Assembly: GCF_001507435.1 (NCBI RefSeq)
Contig: NZ_LMWH01000285.1
Span: 1-27,588, forward strand
DNA length: 27,588 bases
Direction of reading: 5' to 3'
From: Streptomyces sp. NRRL F-5122
Lineage (GTDB): Bacteria; Actinomycetota; Actinomycetes; Streptomycetales; Streptomycetaceae
Part shown: piece after piece, positions 12,416 to 21,268 of the stretch
Position numbering within the stretch: the first letter of the stretch is position 1
Layout: each line of letters begins with the position of its first letter
Program-made: the position numbers and the translations under genes
The notes under the pieces: generated by a model
Database searches by the model: none
What the model was told of the DNA's origin: nothing
What the model saw: only the letters and a program-made list of their open reading frames with translations

Positions 12416-14641
12416 ATGGCCGAACCGGGCACTCCGGGCGGATCGGTGACACGCGTCGAGGACGGCCCTCTGGTTTCGGGGCACGGATGCTTCGTGGCCG
12501 ATCTTCGGGTGCCAGGGTGTACGGAAGCCGCCTTCGTACGCAGCGACACGGCGCACGGCCGGCTCCGGGCGGTGGACCTCGGCGTGTCACGGCAGGTACC
12601 CGGTGTGCTGGGAGCCTGGTCGGCGGGTGATCTCGAGGAGATCCCCCTCGTGCCGGTGTTGATGGACCCGGATGTCGACGGCGGCCGTCCCTGGCCCGCC
12701 CTCGCCGTCGACCGGGTCCGGTACTCCGGTGAACCGGTGGCCGTCGTGGTCGCCGAGGACAGGTACCTGGCCGAGGACGGTCGTGATGCGGCCCGCGTGA
12801 CCCTCGACCCGCTGCCGGCCGTACTCGACCCGCAGGTCGCCGCCCGGGACGAGGTCCTGCTGTACCCGGGACGGTCGAACGTGGCCGTGGAGACGACTCT
12901 CGGTGACCCGATCGACGCGGGGGTGTGGGAGCGTGCCGCAGTCGTCGTCGAGGCGAGATACCGGTATCCGCTGCTGTGCCACACCTCCATGGAGGCCCGC
13001 GCCATCCTGGTCAGGCCCGACACCGGCGGAGGCATCACCGTCTGGTGCTCCCACCAGGCGCCGCACCGGTTGCGTGGTGACCTGGCCGACGCCCTCGGTC
13101 TCGAAGCGGACAAGGTCCGCGTGGTGGTGCCGGACGTCGGCGGAGCGTTCGGCGGCAAGAGCGAGACCTGGCCGGAGTACCTGGCCGTGGCCTTGGCGGC
13201 GCTGCGCCTGGATCGCCCGGTGCGGTGGGTGGAGGACCGGAAGGAGGCACTGACGGCAGGGCCGCGTGGTCGCGGCCAGAGCCAGTGGGTGCGGCTGGCC
13301 TCGGATGCCGGGGGCCACCTCCTCGCCCTGGAGATGCAGACCGACGCCGCCGTCGGCGGCTATCCGCACACCGGTTCGTTCCTCCCGGAGGTCACGGGGA
13401 GGATGGCCGCGGGTACCTACGCGATTCCTCAGGTGTGCGTACGGGCGCGAGCCGTGGTGACCACGACTCCCCCGCTGTGTCCCTATCGGGGAGCGGGCCG
13501 TCCCGAGGCCGCCTACGCGGTGGAGTGCACCGTCGACCTGATGGCCCGCCGCCTCGGCATGGACCCCGCTCAACTGCGCCGCCTCAACTTCGTCCGGCCG
13601 GAGGCCTTCCCCTTCGACACACCCACCGGGTTCCGGTACGACAGCGGCGACTACGCGGCCGCCCTGGACCTGGCGCTCCGTACCGTCGGCTACGCGGACT
13701 GGCGCTCGGAACAGGCCCGCCGGCGTGCGCACGGCGGCACTCCGCTCGGGCTGGGCATCTGCACCTACGTCGAGCGTTCCGGTGCAGGAGGCGAGTACGG
13801 GGCCCTCGAGGCGCACGCGGACGGCTCCTTCACGGCGACGTCCGGCTGCTGCTCGACCGGGCAGGGGCATGCCACGACGTTCGCCCAGGTGGTGGCAAGC
13901 GAACTCGGGGTGGACCGCAGGAGGGTGCGCCTGATCGAAGCGGACACGGCTGTCGTACCGGACGGGGTGGGATCGTTCGCCTCCCGCTCGATGCAGAGCG
14001 GCGGCGAGGCTCTCCTACGGGCCGCGCGCGACCTGGTGAGCGAGGCTCGGGAACGAGCGGCCGCCCGCACCGGAGTGCGCGTCGACACGGCGTCCTTCGA
14101 ACGGGGCGCCGTCCGGGCCAACGGCAGCACCTTCACCCTCGCGGAACTCGCGGCGGACCGTCCACTGCGCTCCGAAGCCAGGGCGGAGCCGCCACAGGCG
14201 TTCCCCTTCGGCGCCTATGTCGCGGTGGTCGAGGTGGACCCGGAACTCGGCACTGTCCACGTTGTTCGGCTGGTCGCGGTCGACGACTACGGCACCGTCG
14301 TCAATCCGCTCGTCGTACGCGGGCAGACCTACGGATCGATCGCCCAGGGACTGGGCCAGGCACTGTACGAAGCGGACGTCCACGACGAGGAGGGCGTACC
14401 CCGAGCGGTCTCCCTCCTGGACTATCTGCTGCCGACCCTTTCGGAGATGCCGGAGGTTGCCATGGACGAGACCTGCACTCCCAACCCCAACACGCTGCTG
14501 GGCGCCAAGGGAGCGGGGGAGGCCGGCTGCATCGGCACGCCCCCGGCGGTCGTGAACGCGGTCGCCGACGCCCTGCGGATCGACCCGACAGTCCTGGCGA
14601 TACCGCTGACCCCTCGGGTGTGCTGGGAGGCAGGCCGGTGA
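12416..14641 (+). CDS. Molybdenum hydroxylase large subunit, CoxL form II-like
   Basis: The product is a 741-residue molybdopterin-binding catalytic subunit of the xanthine dehydrogenase/aldehyde oxidase/CO dehydrogenase family. It has an N-terminal Ald_Xan_dh_C-type domain (about 10-135), the cofactor motif GGAFGGK (242-248), PYRGAGRPE (356-364) and GAKGAGEAG with the likely catalytic Glu702. PYRGAGR corresponds to the AYRGAGR active-site loop of so-called form II CoxL proteins. True CO dehydrogenases have AY-CSFR, so CO oxidation is not supported. The real substrate is likely an aldehyde, N-heterocycle or purine-like compound. ATG at 12416 follows GGGAGGAG. The stop overlaps the FAD subunit start as GTGA. 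It is cytoplasmic, with no Tat signal. Confidence 0.92.
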   Translation: MAEPGTPGGSVTRVEDGPLVSGHGCFVADLRVPGCTEAAFVRSDTAHGRLRAVDLGVSRQVPGVLGAWSAGDLEEIPLVPVLMDPDVDGGRPWPALAVDRVRYSGEPVAVVVAEDRYLAEDGRDAARVTLDPLPAVLDPQVAARDEVLLYPGRSNVAVETTLGDPIDAGVWERAAVVVEARYRYPLLCHTSMEARAILVRPDTGGGITVWCSHQAPHRLRGDLADALGLEADKVRVVVPDVGGAFGGKSETWPEYLAVALAALRLDRPVRWVEDRKEALTAGPRGRGQSQWVRLASDAGGHLLALEMQTDAAVGGYPHTGSFLPEVTGRMAAGTYAIPQVCVRARAVVTTTPPLCPYRGAGRPEAAYAVECTVDLMARRLGMDPAQLRRLNFVRPEAFPFDTPTGFRYDSGDYAAALDLALRTVGYADWRSEQARRRAHGGTPLGLGICTYVERSGAGGEYGALEAHADGSFTATSGCCSTGQGHATTFAQVVASELGVDRRRVRLIEADTAVVPDGVGSFASRSMQSGGEALLRAARDLVSEARERAAARTGVRVDTASFERGAVRANGSTFTLAELAADRPLRSEARAEPPQAFPFGAYVAVVEVDPELGTVHVVRLVAVDDYGTVVNPLVVRGQTYGSIAQGLGQALYEADVHDEEGVPRAVSLLDYLLPTLSEMPEVAMDETCTPNPNTLLGAKGAGEAGCIGTPPAVVNAVADALRIDPTVLAIPLTPRVCWEAGR

Positions 14642-15537
14642 AACCAGCGCCGTTCGACTATGCCGCGCCCGCCACCCGGCAGGAGGTGCTGGAGGCACTG
14701 GCCGTCGCGCCGGACGGAACGCGTGTACTGGCAGGCGGTCAGAGTCTGGTGCTCGAGATGAACCAGCGCGCCGCACGCCCGCACCGACTGGTCGACATCA
14801 ACAACGTCGCCGACTTCGACCGACTCGAAGTGGACCGTGCCGAACAGGACGGAGGGTGGCTGCGCGTGGGCGCCCTCGTGCGCCATCGCGCCTTCGAGCA
14901 GCCGGTGGAGAGCGGACCCTTGGGCCGGCTCCTCGCCCGCACAGCGCACTTCATCGCCCATCCACCGGTCCGCTCCCGAGGCACCCTGCTCGGCAGTCTG
15001 GCGTACGCCCACCCCACCGGGGAATGGCCGACCCTGGCCGTCACCCTGGGCGCCGAACTTGTACTCGCGAGCGCCGACGGCACCCGCACCCTGGACGCCG
15101 AAAGCTTCCTCATCGGCCCCTTCACCACCGCACTTCGGCCGGGAGAACTGCTGGAGGAGGCCCGCTTCCCGCTGCTGCGACCGACAACGGGAACGGCGTT
15201 CGTGGAACTCCGGCGCACCGCCGCGAGCTTCGCCCACCTGTCCGCCGCCACCGCCCTGTCCGTCGAGGACGGCATCGTCGTCGATGTACGGCTCGGCATG
15301 GCCGGCATCGCCCCGCAGCCCGTCCGGGCCCGCGATGCCGAACATCGTCTGGTCGGACGGCCACCCACCGACTCGGTGATCGCCGAGGCGGCGACGGTGG
15401 CAGCGGCCGGTGTCACCGATCCCCCGCCGGACCCGCACTCGGGAAGTGCCTACCGGCGCCATGCGGCAACGGTGCTGGCCGAGCGTGCTCTGGTGAAGGC
15501 ACGCCAGGACATCAGCGAGGAGGTGGAGCGGCCATGA
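14638..15537 (+). CDS. Molybdenum hydroxylase FAD-binding subunit
   Basis: The product is a 299-residue medium subunit (CoxM-like) carrying FAD and passing electrons from the 2Fe-2S clusters to the acceptor. The first FAD loop is LAGGQSLVLEM (31-41), followed by PHRLVDINNV. The second is RGTLLGSLAYAHPTGEWP (114-131), where T-x-G-S replaces the commoner T-GG. The C-terminal CO-dehydrogenase flavoprotein domain spans about 175-290. It lacks the cysteine insert of the other medium subunit in this window. The GTG start at 14638 overlaps the large subunit stop by four bases, and its own stop overlaps the small subunit ATG by four bases. Confidence 0.93.
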   Translation: MKPAPFDYAAPATRQEVLEALAVAPDGTRVLAGGQSLVLEMNQRAARPHRLVDINNVADFDRLEVDRAEQDGGWLRVGALVRHRAFEQPVESGPLGRLLARTAHFIAHPPVRSRGTLLGSLAYAHPTGEWPTLAVTLGAELVLASADGTRTLDAESFLIGPFTTALRPGELLEEARFPLLRPTTGTAFVELRRTAASFAHLSAATALSVEDGIVVDVRLGMAGIAPQPVRARDAEHRLVGRPPTDSVIAEAATVAAAGVTDPPPDPHSGSAYRRHAATVLAERALVKARQDISEEVERP

Positions 15538-16013
15538 GGATCTCCCTGACGGTCAACGGCGAGAAGTTCCGTCTGGAGGTGGAGCCCCGCCGGACCCTGG
15601 CCGACGCGCTGCGCGAGGACTGCGGCCTCACCGGCACCCACCTCGGCTGTGAGCACGGCGTGTGCGGAGCCTGCACGGTACAGGTGGACGACAGCGCCGT
15701 ACGCAGCTGCCTGATGTTCGCCGTTCAGTGCGACGGCCATACCGTACGCACCGTAGAGGGCCTCGCTGCACCCGACGGCACCCCGCACCCCCTGCAGTCG
15801 GCCTTCACCGCGGAACACGCGCTGCAGTGCGGCTTCTGCACACCCGGCTTCCTGATGCTTGCCGCTGCCGCCCTGGACGAGGATCCGGCGATCACCGACG
15901 ATCCGGATCGACTCCGTGAACTGCTCACATCCAACCTGTGCCGTTGCACCGGCTACGAGTCGATCCGCCGTGCCGTGCGACGCGCGGCCGACATGCCCGG
16001 TCCGCCGGACTGA
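15534..16013 (+). CDS. Molybdenum hydroxylase [2Fe-2S] subunit
   Basis: The product is a 159-residue small subunit (CoxS-like) with two [2Fe-2S] clusters. The N-terminal plant-ferredoxin-type domain has Cys39, Cys44, Cys47 and Cys59 ([14 protein letters not shown]). The C-terminal helical domain has Cys99, Cys102, Cys136 and Cys138 ([16 protein letters not shown]). All eight ligands are present. It relays electrons from the molybdenum site to FAD. ATG at 15534 overlaps the FAD subunit stop as ATGA. It ends the first operon, 67 bases from the stop of the converging second operon, with no obvious strong terminator hairpin between them. Confidence 0.95.
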   Translation: MRISLTVNGEKFRLEVEPRRTLADALREDCGLTGTHLGCEHGVCGACTVQVDDSAVRSCLMFAVQCDGHTVRTVEGLAAPDGTPHPLQSAFTAEHALQCGFCTPGFLMLAAAALDEDPAITDDPDRLRELLTSNLCRCTGYESIRRAVRRAADMPGPPD

Positions 16014-16080
16014 CTTCCGCCGGGCGACACGTCGGCCGCGCCCTTCCCTTCACTCTGAGGGCTGTTGGGGACCACTCGAC

Positions 16081-18288
16081 TCAAAGGAGGGTGTCGAGGG
16101 TGATCGGCAGCGAACGGATCCGCTTTCCGGTCGCGTGGTACACGGCGTTGGTGATCGCGGGCGCGATACCGACCAGGCCCACCTCGCCCACGCCCTTGGT
16201 GCCCGTAGGCGTACCGCGGTCGGGTTCACCGACGAACACCACGTCCAGCTCCGGAACATCGGCGTTCACGGCCACGAGGTAGTCGGCGAACGTGCCGTTG
16301 GCGATGCGCCCGGTGCGCGGGTCGGTGACGGTGTCCTCCAGCAGAGCCATGCCGATCCCGCCTACCGTGCCGCCGATGATCTGGCTCCTGGCCGTCTTCT
16401 CGTTGAGGATGCGCCCGCCGTCGATCGCCGAGACCACCCGGGCGACACGGACAAGACCGAGGTCGGGGTCGACGCGCACCTCCACGAACTTCGCGCCGTA
16501 GGCCCCGGCGAGGGACAGGCCGATCTCCTTGGCGTCCGGAGGCGTGCTGCTCCCGGTCGCCGACAGCTGAGGCGTCCCGTGCCGGGCGAGAATGTCGACG
16601 TACGACTCCCCACGGTCAGGACAGCCCATGAGGTGGATCCGGCCGTCGCTGCACTCCACGTCGTGCGGGGAAATCCCCATCAGGGGCGAATCGGCGTCGT
16701 CGCGTACGAGGTCCACGAACGAGCGCACAAGCCGCCGGCATGCGTCGTGGACCGCGTTGCCGAGGGCGCCGGTCAGGCCGGAGCCTCCCGCCATCATCGA
16801 GTCGGGCATGTCCGAGTCGCCGAGGTCGAAGCGCACCTTCTCCAGGGGCAGGCCCAGTTCCTCGGCGGACAGCTGTGCCATCACCGTGTATGTGCCGGTG
16901 CCGATGTCGGTCGCCGCACTGCGCACGAAGGCACTGCCGTCCCGGTTGACGGTCGCCTCGGCCATGCAGGGCTGCGCGAAGTACGGGAACATCGCGCTCG
17001 CCATGCCGTACCCGACGAGCCAGTTGCCGTCACGCATGGACCGTGGTTCGGGGTTCCGGTCGGACCAGCCGAAGCGTCGCGCGCCGATCTCGTAGCACTC
17101 CAGGATCGCCTTGCCCGACCAGGGCAGCCCGTTACGGGGATCGACATCGGTGTGGTTGCGCAACCGCAACTCCACCGGATCGATGCCCAGGGTGTAGGAC
17201 AGTTCGTCGAGCGCCGACTCCAGTGCGAAGTTGCCCTGTGCCTCGGCCGGGGCGCGCATCGACGTCGGAACGGCGATGTTGAGCTTGGCCTGTTCGTCCC
17301 GGGTGATGACGTTCGGGCACTGGTAGGCGAAGGCGGTTCCGGACGAGAACGGCTCGAAGTCGTTGTCCTCCATGCTCAGCGAGCTGAGACTGCGGTGGTC
17401 GAGAGCGACCAGTTCGCCGTCGCGCCTGATGCCCACGCTGAGCCACTGCACTCCGCTCGGGCGGTGCCCGATGGAGGTGAACATCTGCGGCCGGGTGAGC
17501 ACCAGCTTCACCGGACGCTTGGTCATCCGGGCGGCCATGGCGGTGAGAATCACATGCGGCCACGCGCGCAGACCGGCTCCGAAGCCGCCGCCCACGTAGG
17601 GCACCAGGACCCGCACCGAACTCTCCGGGATACCGAAGGCCATCGCCAGGCTGGCGCGCACCATCGACGGCCACTGGCTTGTGTCGTGGACAGTGAGGGT
17701 GTCGCCGTCCCACACGGCCAAAGTGGCGAACAACCCGAGCGGGTTGTTGGTGTTGTCCGCCGTCAAGTACGTGCTGTGCAAGGTCACTTCGGCGCTCTCC
17801 AGCGCCGCGGCGGCGTCGCCGCGCGAGTGGTCCATCCCCCACGGGTCGTGCAGGTGCTCGGCCCGTGGGTCCTGCAGATCGAGCAGGGGCTCCGCGGCCT
17901 CGTAGTCGGCGCGCACCAGCCGTGCCGCGGCAGTGGCCTGCTCGGGCGTCTCGGCCACCACGAAGGCGATGTGCTGGCCGTGGTGGACGATCCGGTCGTT
18001 GCGCAGCGGGGCGGGCGGCGAGGCGCCGAGCACCGATGCCGGGCCCGTCCCGACCTCCAGGGCGTTCTCGTGGGTGAGTACGGTGACCACGCCCGGGGAG
18101 TGTGCGGCCTCGTCGGTGTGCATGCGGACGATCCGGCCGGCGGCGATGGTGCTCTGTACCAGGGTGCCGTAGGCCTGACCGGGAACGCTGAAGTCCATCG
18201 GGTACGGTGCGGCGCCCGTGACCTTGCGCGGGCCGTCGACCCTGCTGATGCCTTCGCCGATCAGCGGCCTGCTCTCGACCGTGCTCAT
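16081..18288 (-). CDS. Molybdenum hydroxylase large subunit, PaoC/YagR-like
   Basis: The product is a 735-residue molybdopterin-binding subunit distinct from that of the facing operon. The cofactor loop is GGGFGAG (233-239), the active-site region reads TSMRAPAEAQG (342-352), and the likely catalytic residue is Glu702 in GTKGVGEVG. The MRAP-EA motif and overall layout match the YagR/PaoC type of periplasmic or cytoplasmic aldehyde oxidases. Those oxidise aromatic and aliphatic aldehydes in E. coli; this substrate assignment is by analogy. The ATG at 18288 overlaps the FAD subunit stop as ATGA. It is the last gene of a minus-strand 2Fe-2S/FAD/large operon. Confidence 0.92.
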   Translation of the reverse strand: MSTVESRPLIGEGISRVDGPRKVTGAAPYPMDFSVPGQAYGTLVQSTIAAGRIVRMHTDEAAHSPGVVTVLTHENALEVGTGPASVLGASPPAPLRNDRIVHHGQHIAFVVAETPEQATAAARLVRADYEAAEPLLDLQDPRAEHLHDPWGMDHSRGDAAAALESAEVTLHSTYLTADNTNNPLGLFATLAVWDGDTLTVHDTSQWPSMVRASLAMAFGIPESSVRVLVPYVGGGFGAGLRAWPHVILTAMAARMTKRPVKLVLTRPQMFTSIGHRPSGVQWLSVGIRRDGELVALDHRSLSSLSMEDNDFEPFSSGTAFAYQCPNVITRDEQAKLNIAVPTSMRAPAEAQGNFALESALDELSYTLGIDPVELRLRNHTDVDPRNGLPWSGKAILECYEIGARRFGWSDRNPEPRSMRDGNWLVGYGMASAMFPYFAQPCMAEATVNRDGSAFVRSAATDIGTGTYTVMAQLSAEELGLPLEKVRFDLGDSDMPDSMMAGGSGLTGALGNAVHDACRRLVRSFVDLVRDDADSPLMGISPHDVECSDGRIHLMGCPDRGESYVDILARHGTPQLSATGSSTPPDAKEIGLSLAGAYGAKFVEVRVDPDLGLVRVARVVSAIDGGRILNEKTARSQIIGGTVGGIGMALLEDTVTDPRTGRIANGTFADYLVAVNADVPELDVVFVGEPDRGTPTGTKGVGEVGLVGIAPAITNAVYHATGKRIRSLPITLDTLL

Positions 18289-19274
18289 GAGGTCACTCCT
18301 GCCACTGTCTGCAGCTCGCGCACCAGCGTGCGCCGGGCGAGCGGCACTTTGAACTCGGTGCCCGGCACCGTCCAGGCGTCACGCATGGTCGCCTCGGCCG
18401 CGTCCAGGAAGGTGGCCGTCGTGACCGGCGCGCCGGTCAGCACATGCTCGGCTTCGTAGGCACGCCAGGGCTTGGACCCCACTCCGCCGAGTCCCACCCG
18501 GGCCTGACGGATCGTGCCGCCGTCGATCACGAGCAGTACCGCGGCCGAGGTGAGGGCGAACTCGTACGAAACCCGGTCACGGACCTTCAGGTAGCCCGAG
18601 CGCGCGGTCGGTGGCGGCAACGGGATCTCCACCTCCGTGATCAACTCGGCGTGGTCCAGGACGTTCTCGTGCTCCGGGCTTTCGGCGGCGGTGATGTAGA
18701 ACTCGGTCAGGGGCACGGTGCGCCGTTGTGTCGGCCCCTGGATGTGCACGAGGGCGTCCAGCGACACCAGGGCGACGGCGAGGTCGGATGCGTGCAGTGC
18801 GATGCACCGCTCGCTCACGCCGAGCACGGCGTGCATGCGCGCCGCACCCATCACGGCCGCACAACCCGAGCCCGGGGAACGCTTGTTGCACTCGGCGACG
18901 CCGGGGTCCCGGAAGTAGCGGCAGCGGGTGCGCTGCAGCAGATTGCCGCCGATGGTGGCCATGTTCCGCAACTGCACCGATGCCCCCAGCAGCAGGGATT
19001 CGCGCACCACGGGCAACCGCTCGGCCACGATCGGCTCGGCCGCGAGTTCCTCCATCGTGGCCAGAGCACCCACATGCAGGGACTCACCGCGCCGCTCGAT
19101 ACCGTGCAACGGAAGCCGGGTGATGTCGATCAGCCGCGGTGGCTCAAGGATCCCGTCCTTCATCAGATCCAGTTGCGTCGTGCCGCCCGCGAGACATGAG
19201 GCCGCCGGGTCGTCGGCCAGCAGCCGCACCGCTTCCTGAGTGTCGGTGGCCCGCACGTAGTCAAAGGTGCGCAT
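18285..19274 (-). CDS. Molybdenum hydroxylase FAD subunit with extra Fe-S cysteines, PaoB/YagS-like
   Basis: The product is a 329-residue medium subunit. FAD loops are AGGTTQLDLMK (29-39) and TIGGNLLQR (107-115). Between the loops and the C-terminal domain lies an insert with Cys118 (RTRCRYF), Cys129 and Cys137 (ECNKRSPGSGC) and Cys157 (SERCIALH). The same pattern in PaoB and in 4-hydroxybenzoyl-CoA reductase binds an additional [4Fe-4S] cluster, so one is expected here. ATG at 19274 has GGGGGAGG just upstream and overlaps the 2Fe-2S gene by 14 bases. It ends with an ATGA overlap with the large subunit. Confidence 0.93.
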   Translation of the reverse strand: MRTFDYVRATDTQEAVRLLADDPAASCLAGGTTQLDLMKDGILEPPRLIDITRLPLHGIERRGESLHVGALATMEELAAEPIVAERLPVVRESLLLGASVQLRNMATIGGNLLQRTRCRYFRDPGVAECNKRSPGSGCAAVMGAARMHAVLGVSERCIALHASDLAVALVSLDALVHIQGPTQRRTVPLTEFYITAAESPEHENVLDHAELITEVEIPLPPPTARSGYLKVRDRVSYEFALTSAAVLLVIDGGTIRQARVGLGGVGSKPWRAYEAEHVLTGAPVTTATFLDAAEATMRDAWTVPGTEFKVPLARRTLVRELQTVAGVTS

Positions 19275-19791
19275 CGTGACCTCCCCCGGACGCCACCGCG
19301 CGTATCGCGGCCACGATGTTGGGGTACGCGCCGCAGCGGCAGATGTTGCCGCTCATGTACTCCCGGATCTCCTCGTCGGAGCCGGCCCGGCCCTCGGCCA
19401 TCAGCGCCACCGCGGACATGATCTGGCCCGGCGTGCAGAAGCCGCACTGGAAGCCGTCGTGCTCCATGAACGCCCGCTGCACCGGGTGCGGCCCGTCCGC
19501 GCCGGTCAGTCCTTCGATGGTGGTGATCTCCCGGCCCTCGGCCTGGGCGGCGAGTGTCAGACACGACAGCACTCGCCTGCCGTCGAGATGGACCGTACAC
19601 GCACCGCAGGCGCCCTGGTCGCACCCCTTCTTGGTGCCGACCAGACCCAGTCGGTCCCGAAGGGCGTCAAGCAGGGTCACTCGGGTGTCCAGGCGCAGGG
19701 TGTACGTCCGTCCGTTCACATCGAGCGTCACGACCCGCTCGTTGACGGTGGAGCGGCTGTCCACGTCCCGTTCGCTCGCCACGTCTCTCAT
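19261..19791 (-). CDS. Molybdenum hydroxylase [2Fe-2S] subunit, PaoA/YagT-like
   Basis: The product is a 176-residue small subunit with all eight cluster ligands: Cys57, Cys62, Cys65 and Cys77 (KKGCDQGACGACTV), then Cys116, Cys119, Cys151 and Cys153 ([16 protein letters not shown]). PaoA of E. coli has a Tat signal, but none is present here, so the complex should be cytoplasmic. ATG at 19791 is chosen because GGAGGAGG lies five bases before it. An in-frame GTG at 19815 would add eight residues, and its only nearby ribosome site lies partly within a stem-loop. It is the first gene of its operon. Confidence 0.93.
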   Translation of the reverse strand: MRDVASERDVDSRSTVNERVVTLDVNGRTYTLRLDTRVTLLDALRDRLGLVGTKKGCDQGACGACTVHLDGRRVLSCLTLAAQAEGREITTIEGLTGADGPHPVQRAFMEHDGFQCGFCTPGQIMSAVALMAEGRAGSDEEIREYMSGNICRCGAYPNIVAAIRAVASGGGHDAHL

Positions 19792-20287
19792 CGCGTCCTC
19801 CTCCGGACGTGCCACATATGACTCACGCCCCTCCTGGGGGCGGAAACGGTGAGCTCATTCGACCGCCGCGGGATAATTAGTGCATTTCATCACCATATAG
19901 TCCGAATGAGTGCTCGGCATGCAGTCCAGCCAGGGGGGCGCACACCCTCGCGAGGGTGACCGCGACGGAGATCCGGGGCGTCGCAGTGCCGCGGCGCAGA
20001 CGGCATGCTACGGACAGTGATCCACAGACCCGGATGGATGACGCACGGCGAGTCCTGCGCCCCTGGGCTGCGGCCGAACAGAGCCCTCGATCGGCAGTGC
20101 GGCACACTCCCGATTTCGACCTGGGGCTGTACTCCGACCGGGGGCTGCACCGGGACACCCGCGGCACCCTCGCTGCGGCACCGCAGCCTCACAGGAGTGC
20201 CGCCCGCCGGTCGCAGTGAACACACGGCCACGCGAAACGATGGTCGGTGCACGTGCCCGAGCACCCTCCTCGGCCGCCTCGCGCGGA
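19792..20287. other. Intergenic with inverted repeats upstream of the PaoABC-like operon
   Basis: About 495 bases separate the operon from the LysR gene. Two structures are visible. CGCCCC and GGGGCG at 19826-19842 form a six-base stem whose loop and right arm, read on the minus strand, contain AGGAGG. CTCATTCG at 19854-19861 and CGAATGAG at 19903-19910 form a perfect eight-base inverted repeat around a comparatively AT-rich 41-base spacer that could hold the operon promoter. From about 19911 to 20287 I see no recognisable gene. Confidence 0.45.
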
Positions 20288-21109
20288 TCAGGCTGCCGCG
20301 GCCGAGCCCCGCGCTTGGCCGGCCATGACGCGCTGCGCGGCCCGGACGAAGGCGGTGACCTCCGGCCGTGTGACGTCCTTCAGCCAGCCCAGAGCCAGCG
20401 TCGTGCCGGGCAGATCCGTCACCGGGACGGCCTTCACTCCGGGCGTCAGCCGCTCGCCGACGCCGGATCCCACGACGGTGACAAGACGTCCGAGAGTGAC
20501 CCTGTCGAGGATTTCGTCCAGCCCCATTGGCGGGCAGTGATCCTGATACATCGCCTCCTGGCGAAGGTCCGCGACGGTCACCGTCGTCTGCCGCGCAAGG
20601 TCGTGTTCGCGTGGCAGCAGCGCCATCGGACGCTCCTCCGTGACCACGGTGGTCCGCAGATCCGTGAGATCGTCGCTGCCGATGCACAGCAGTGCGACAT
20701 CGGCCGAACCGTCGCGCAGTGCCTTGGTCCCGTCATGGGTGAAAACGAGCTCGAGTTCTGCGCTCTGGTACGAACGCAGCATCCGCGCAAGGAGTTCGGA
20801 GCCGGTTCCCGGTCGGACCGCGAGGACGAGCCGTGGCGGAAGGCTCGCCTGCTGCGTGCGACGTACGGCACCGTCCAGCCCTTCCAGCAGACGCCGGCAT
20901 TCCTCCAGGAAGACGGAACCCGCCGAGGTGAGGGCGACCCGGCGACTGGTCCGCTGCAGAAGAGCGACCCCCATCCGGCGCTCCAGTCGCGAGATGGCCC
21001 GGGACAGCGGCGGCTGCGCGATGCCCAGCCGCTCCGCGGCACGGGTGAAGTGCAGTTCCTCGGCCACGGCTACGAAATAGACGAGCTCCCGGGTCTCCAG
21101 CCGATCCAT
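20288..21109 (-). CDS. LysR-family transcriptional regulator
   Basis: The product is a 273-residue LysR-type regulator. The N-terminal helix-turn-helix covers residues 1-60 (LVYFVAVAEELHFTRAAERL, PPLSRAISRLERRMG). The effector-binding domain covers about 88-270 (LVLAVRPGTGSELLARML and following). LysR proteins usually activate a divergent operon in response to a pathway compound; the divergent gene here encodes an NTF2-like protein followed by an oxidoreductase. The PaoABC-like operon on its other side is a second possible target. ATG at 21109 is chosen by domain alignment; only a weak CAGGG site precedes it. Confidence 0.9.
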   Translation of the reverse strand: MDRLETRELVYFVAVAEELHFTRAAERLGIAQPPLSRAISRLERRMGVALLQRTSRRVALTSAGSVFLEECRRLLEGLDGAVRRTQQASLPPRLVLAVRPGTGSELLARMLRSYQSAELELVFTHDGTKALRDGSADVALLCIGSDDLTDLRTTVVTEERPMALLPREHDLARQTTVTVADLRQEAMYQDHCPPMGLDEILDRVTLGRLVTVVGSGVGERLTPGVKAVPVTDLPGTTLALGWLKDVTRPEVTAFVRAAQRVMAGQARGSAAAA

Positions 21110-21165
21110 ACCCTGAGAGTATCGCGGCATGTCACAACGATCATGGCTCGTCACGCCGACGACTG

Positions 21166-21176
21166 GTCCACTGGAC
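21166..21176. promoter_or_regulatory. Small palindrome between LysR and NTF2-like genes
   Basis: GTCCA-C-TGGAC is a perfect 11-bp dyad in the 159-base divergent gap, about 57 bases from the LysR start and 92 from the NTF2-like start. It could be part of a LysR site. The symmetry is short, so chance is possible. Confidence 0.25.
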
Positions 21177-21268
21177 GTCGCGGCCGGTTCGAAATGGGTG
21201 CTCCACAGCGGCAGACCCGTCGACAGCCCCTACCGGGTCCGCAAATGAGCCCTGAAGGAGCAGTACGA

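Noticed and set aside
13225..15537. 770-codon frame overlapping the large and FAD subunits
   Set aside because: Only its last 300 codons (from GTG 14638) are the FAD subunit; the upstream part is out of frame with the real large subunit and Arg/Gly-rich.
12416..16013. Carbon monoxide dehydrogenase (coxLMS) for CO oxidation
   Set aside because: The catalytic loop is PYRGAGR, not the AY-CSFR of true CO dehydrogenases, and no coxDEFG accessory genes are present.
16014..16080. Bidirectional terminator between the converging hydroxylase operons
   Set aside because: Only four-base pairings could be found; no supported hairpin.
15859..18459. 866-codon plus-strand frame opposite the PaoC-like gene
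   Set aside because: It is the antisense of a clear molybdopterin-binding protein and has no recognisable domain.
20216..21268. N-terminal extension of the NTF2-like protein
   Set aside because: The extension runs antisense through the LysR gene; GTG 21269 has a proper ribosome site and fits the fold's length.
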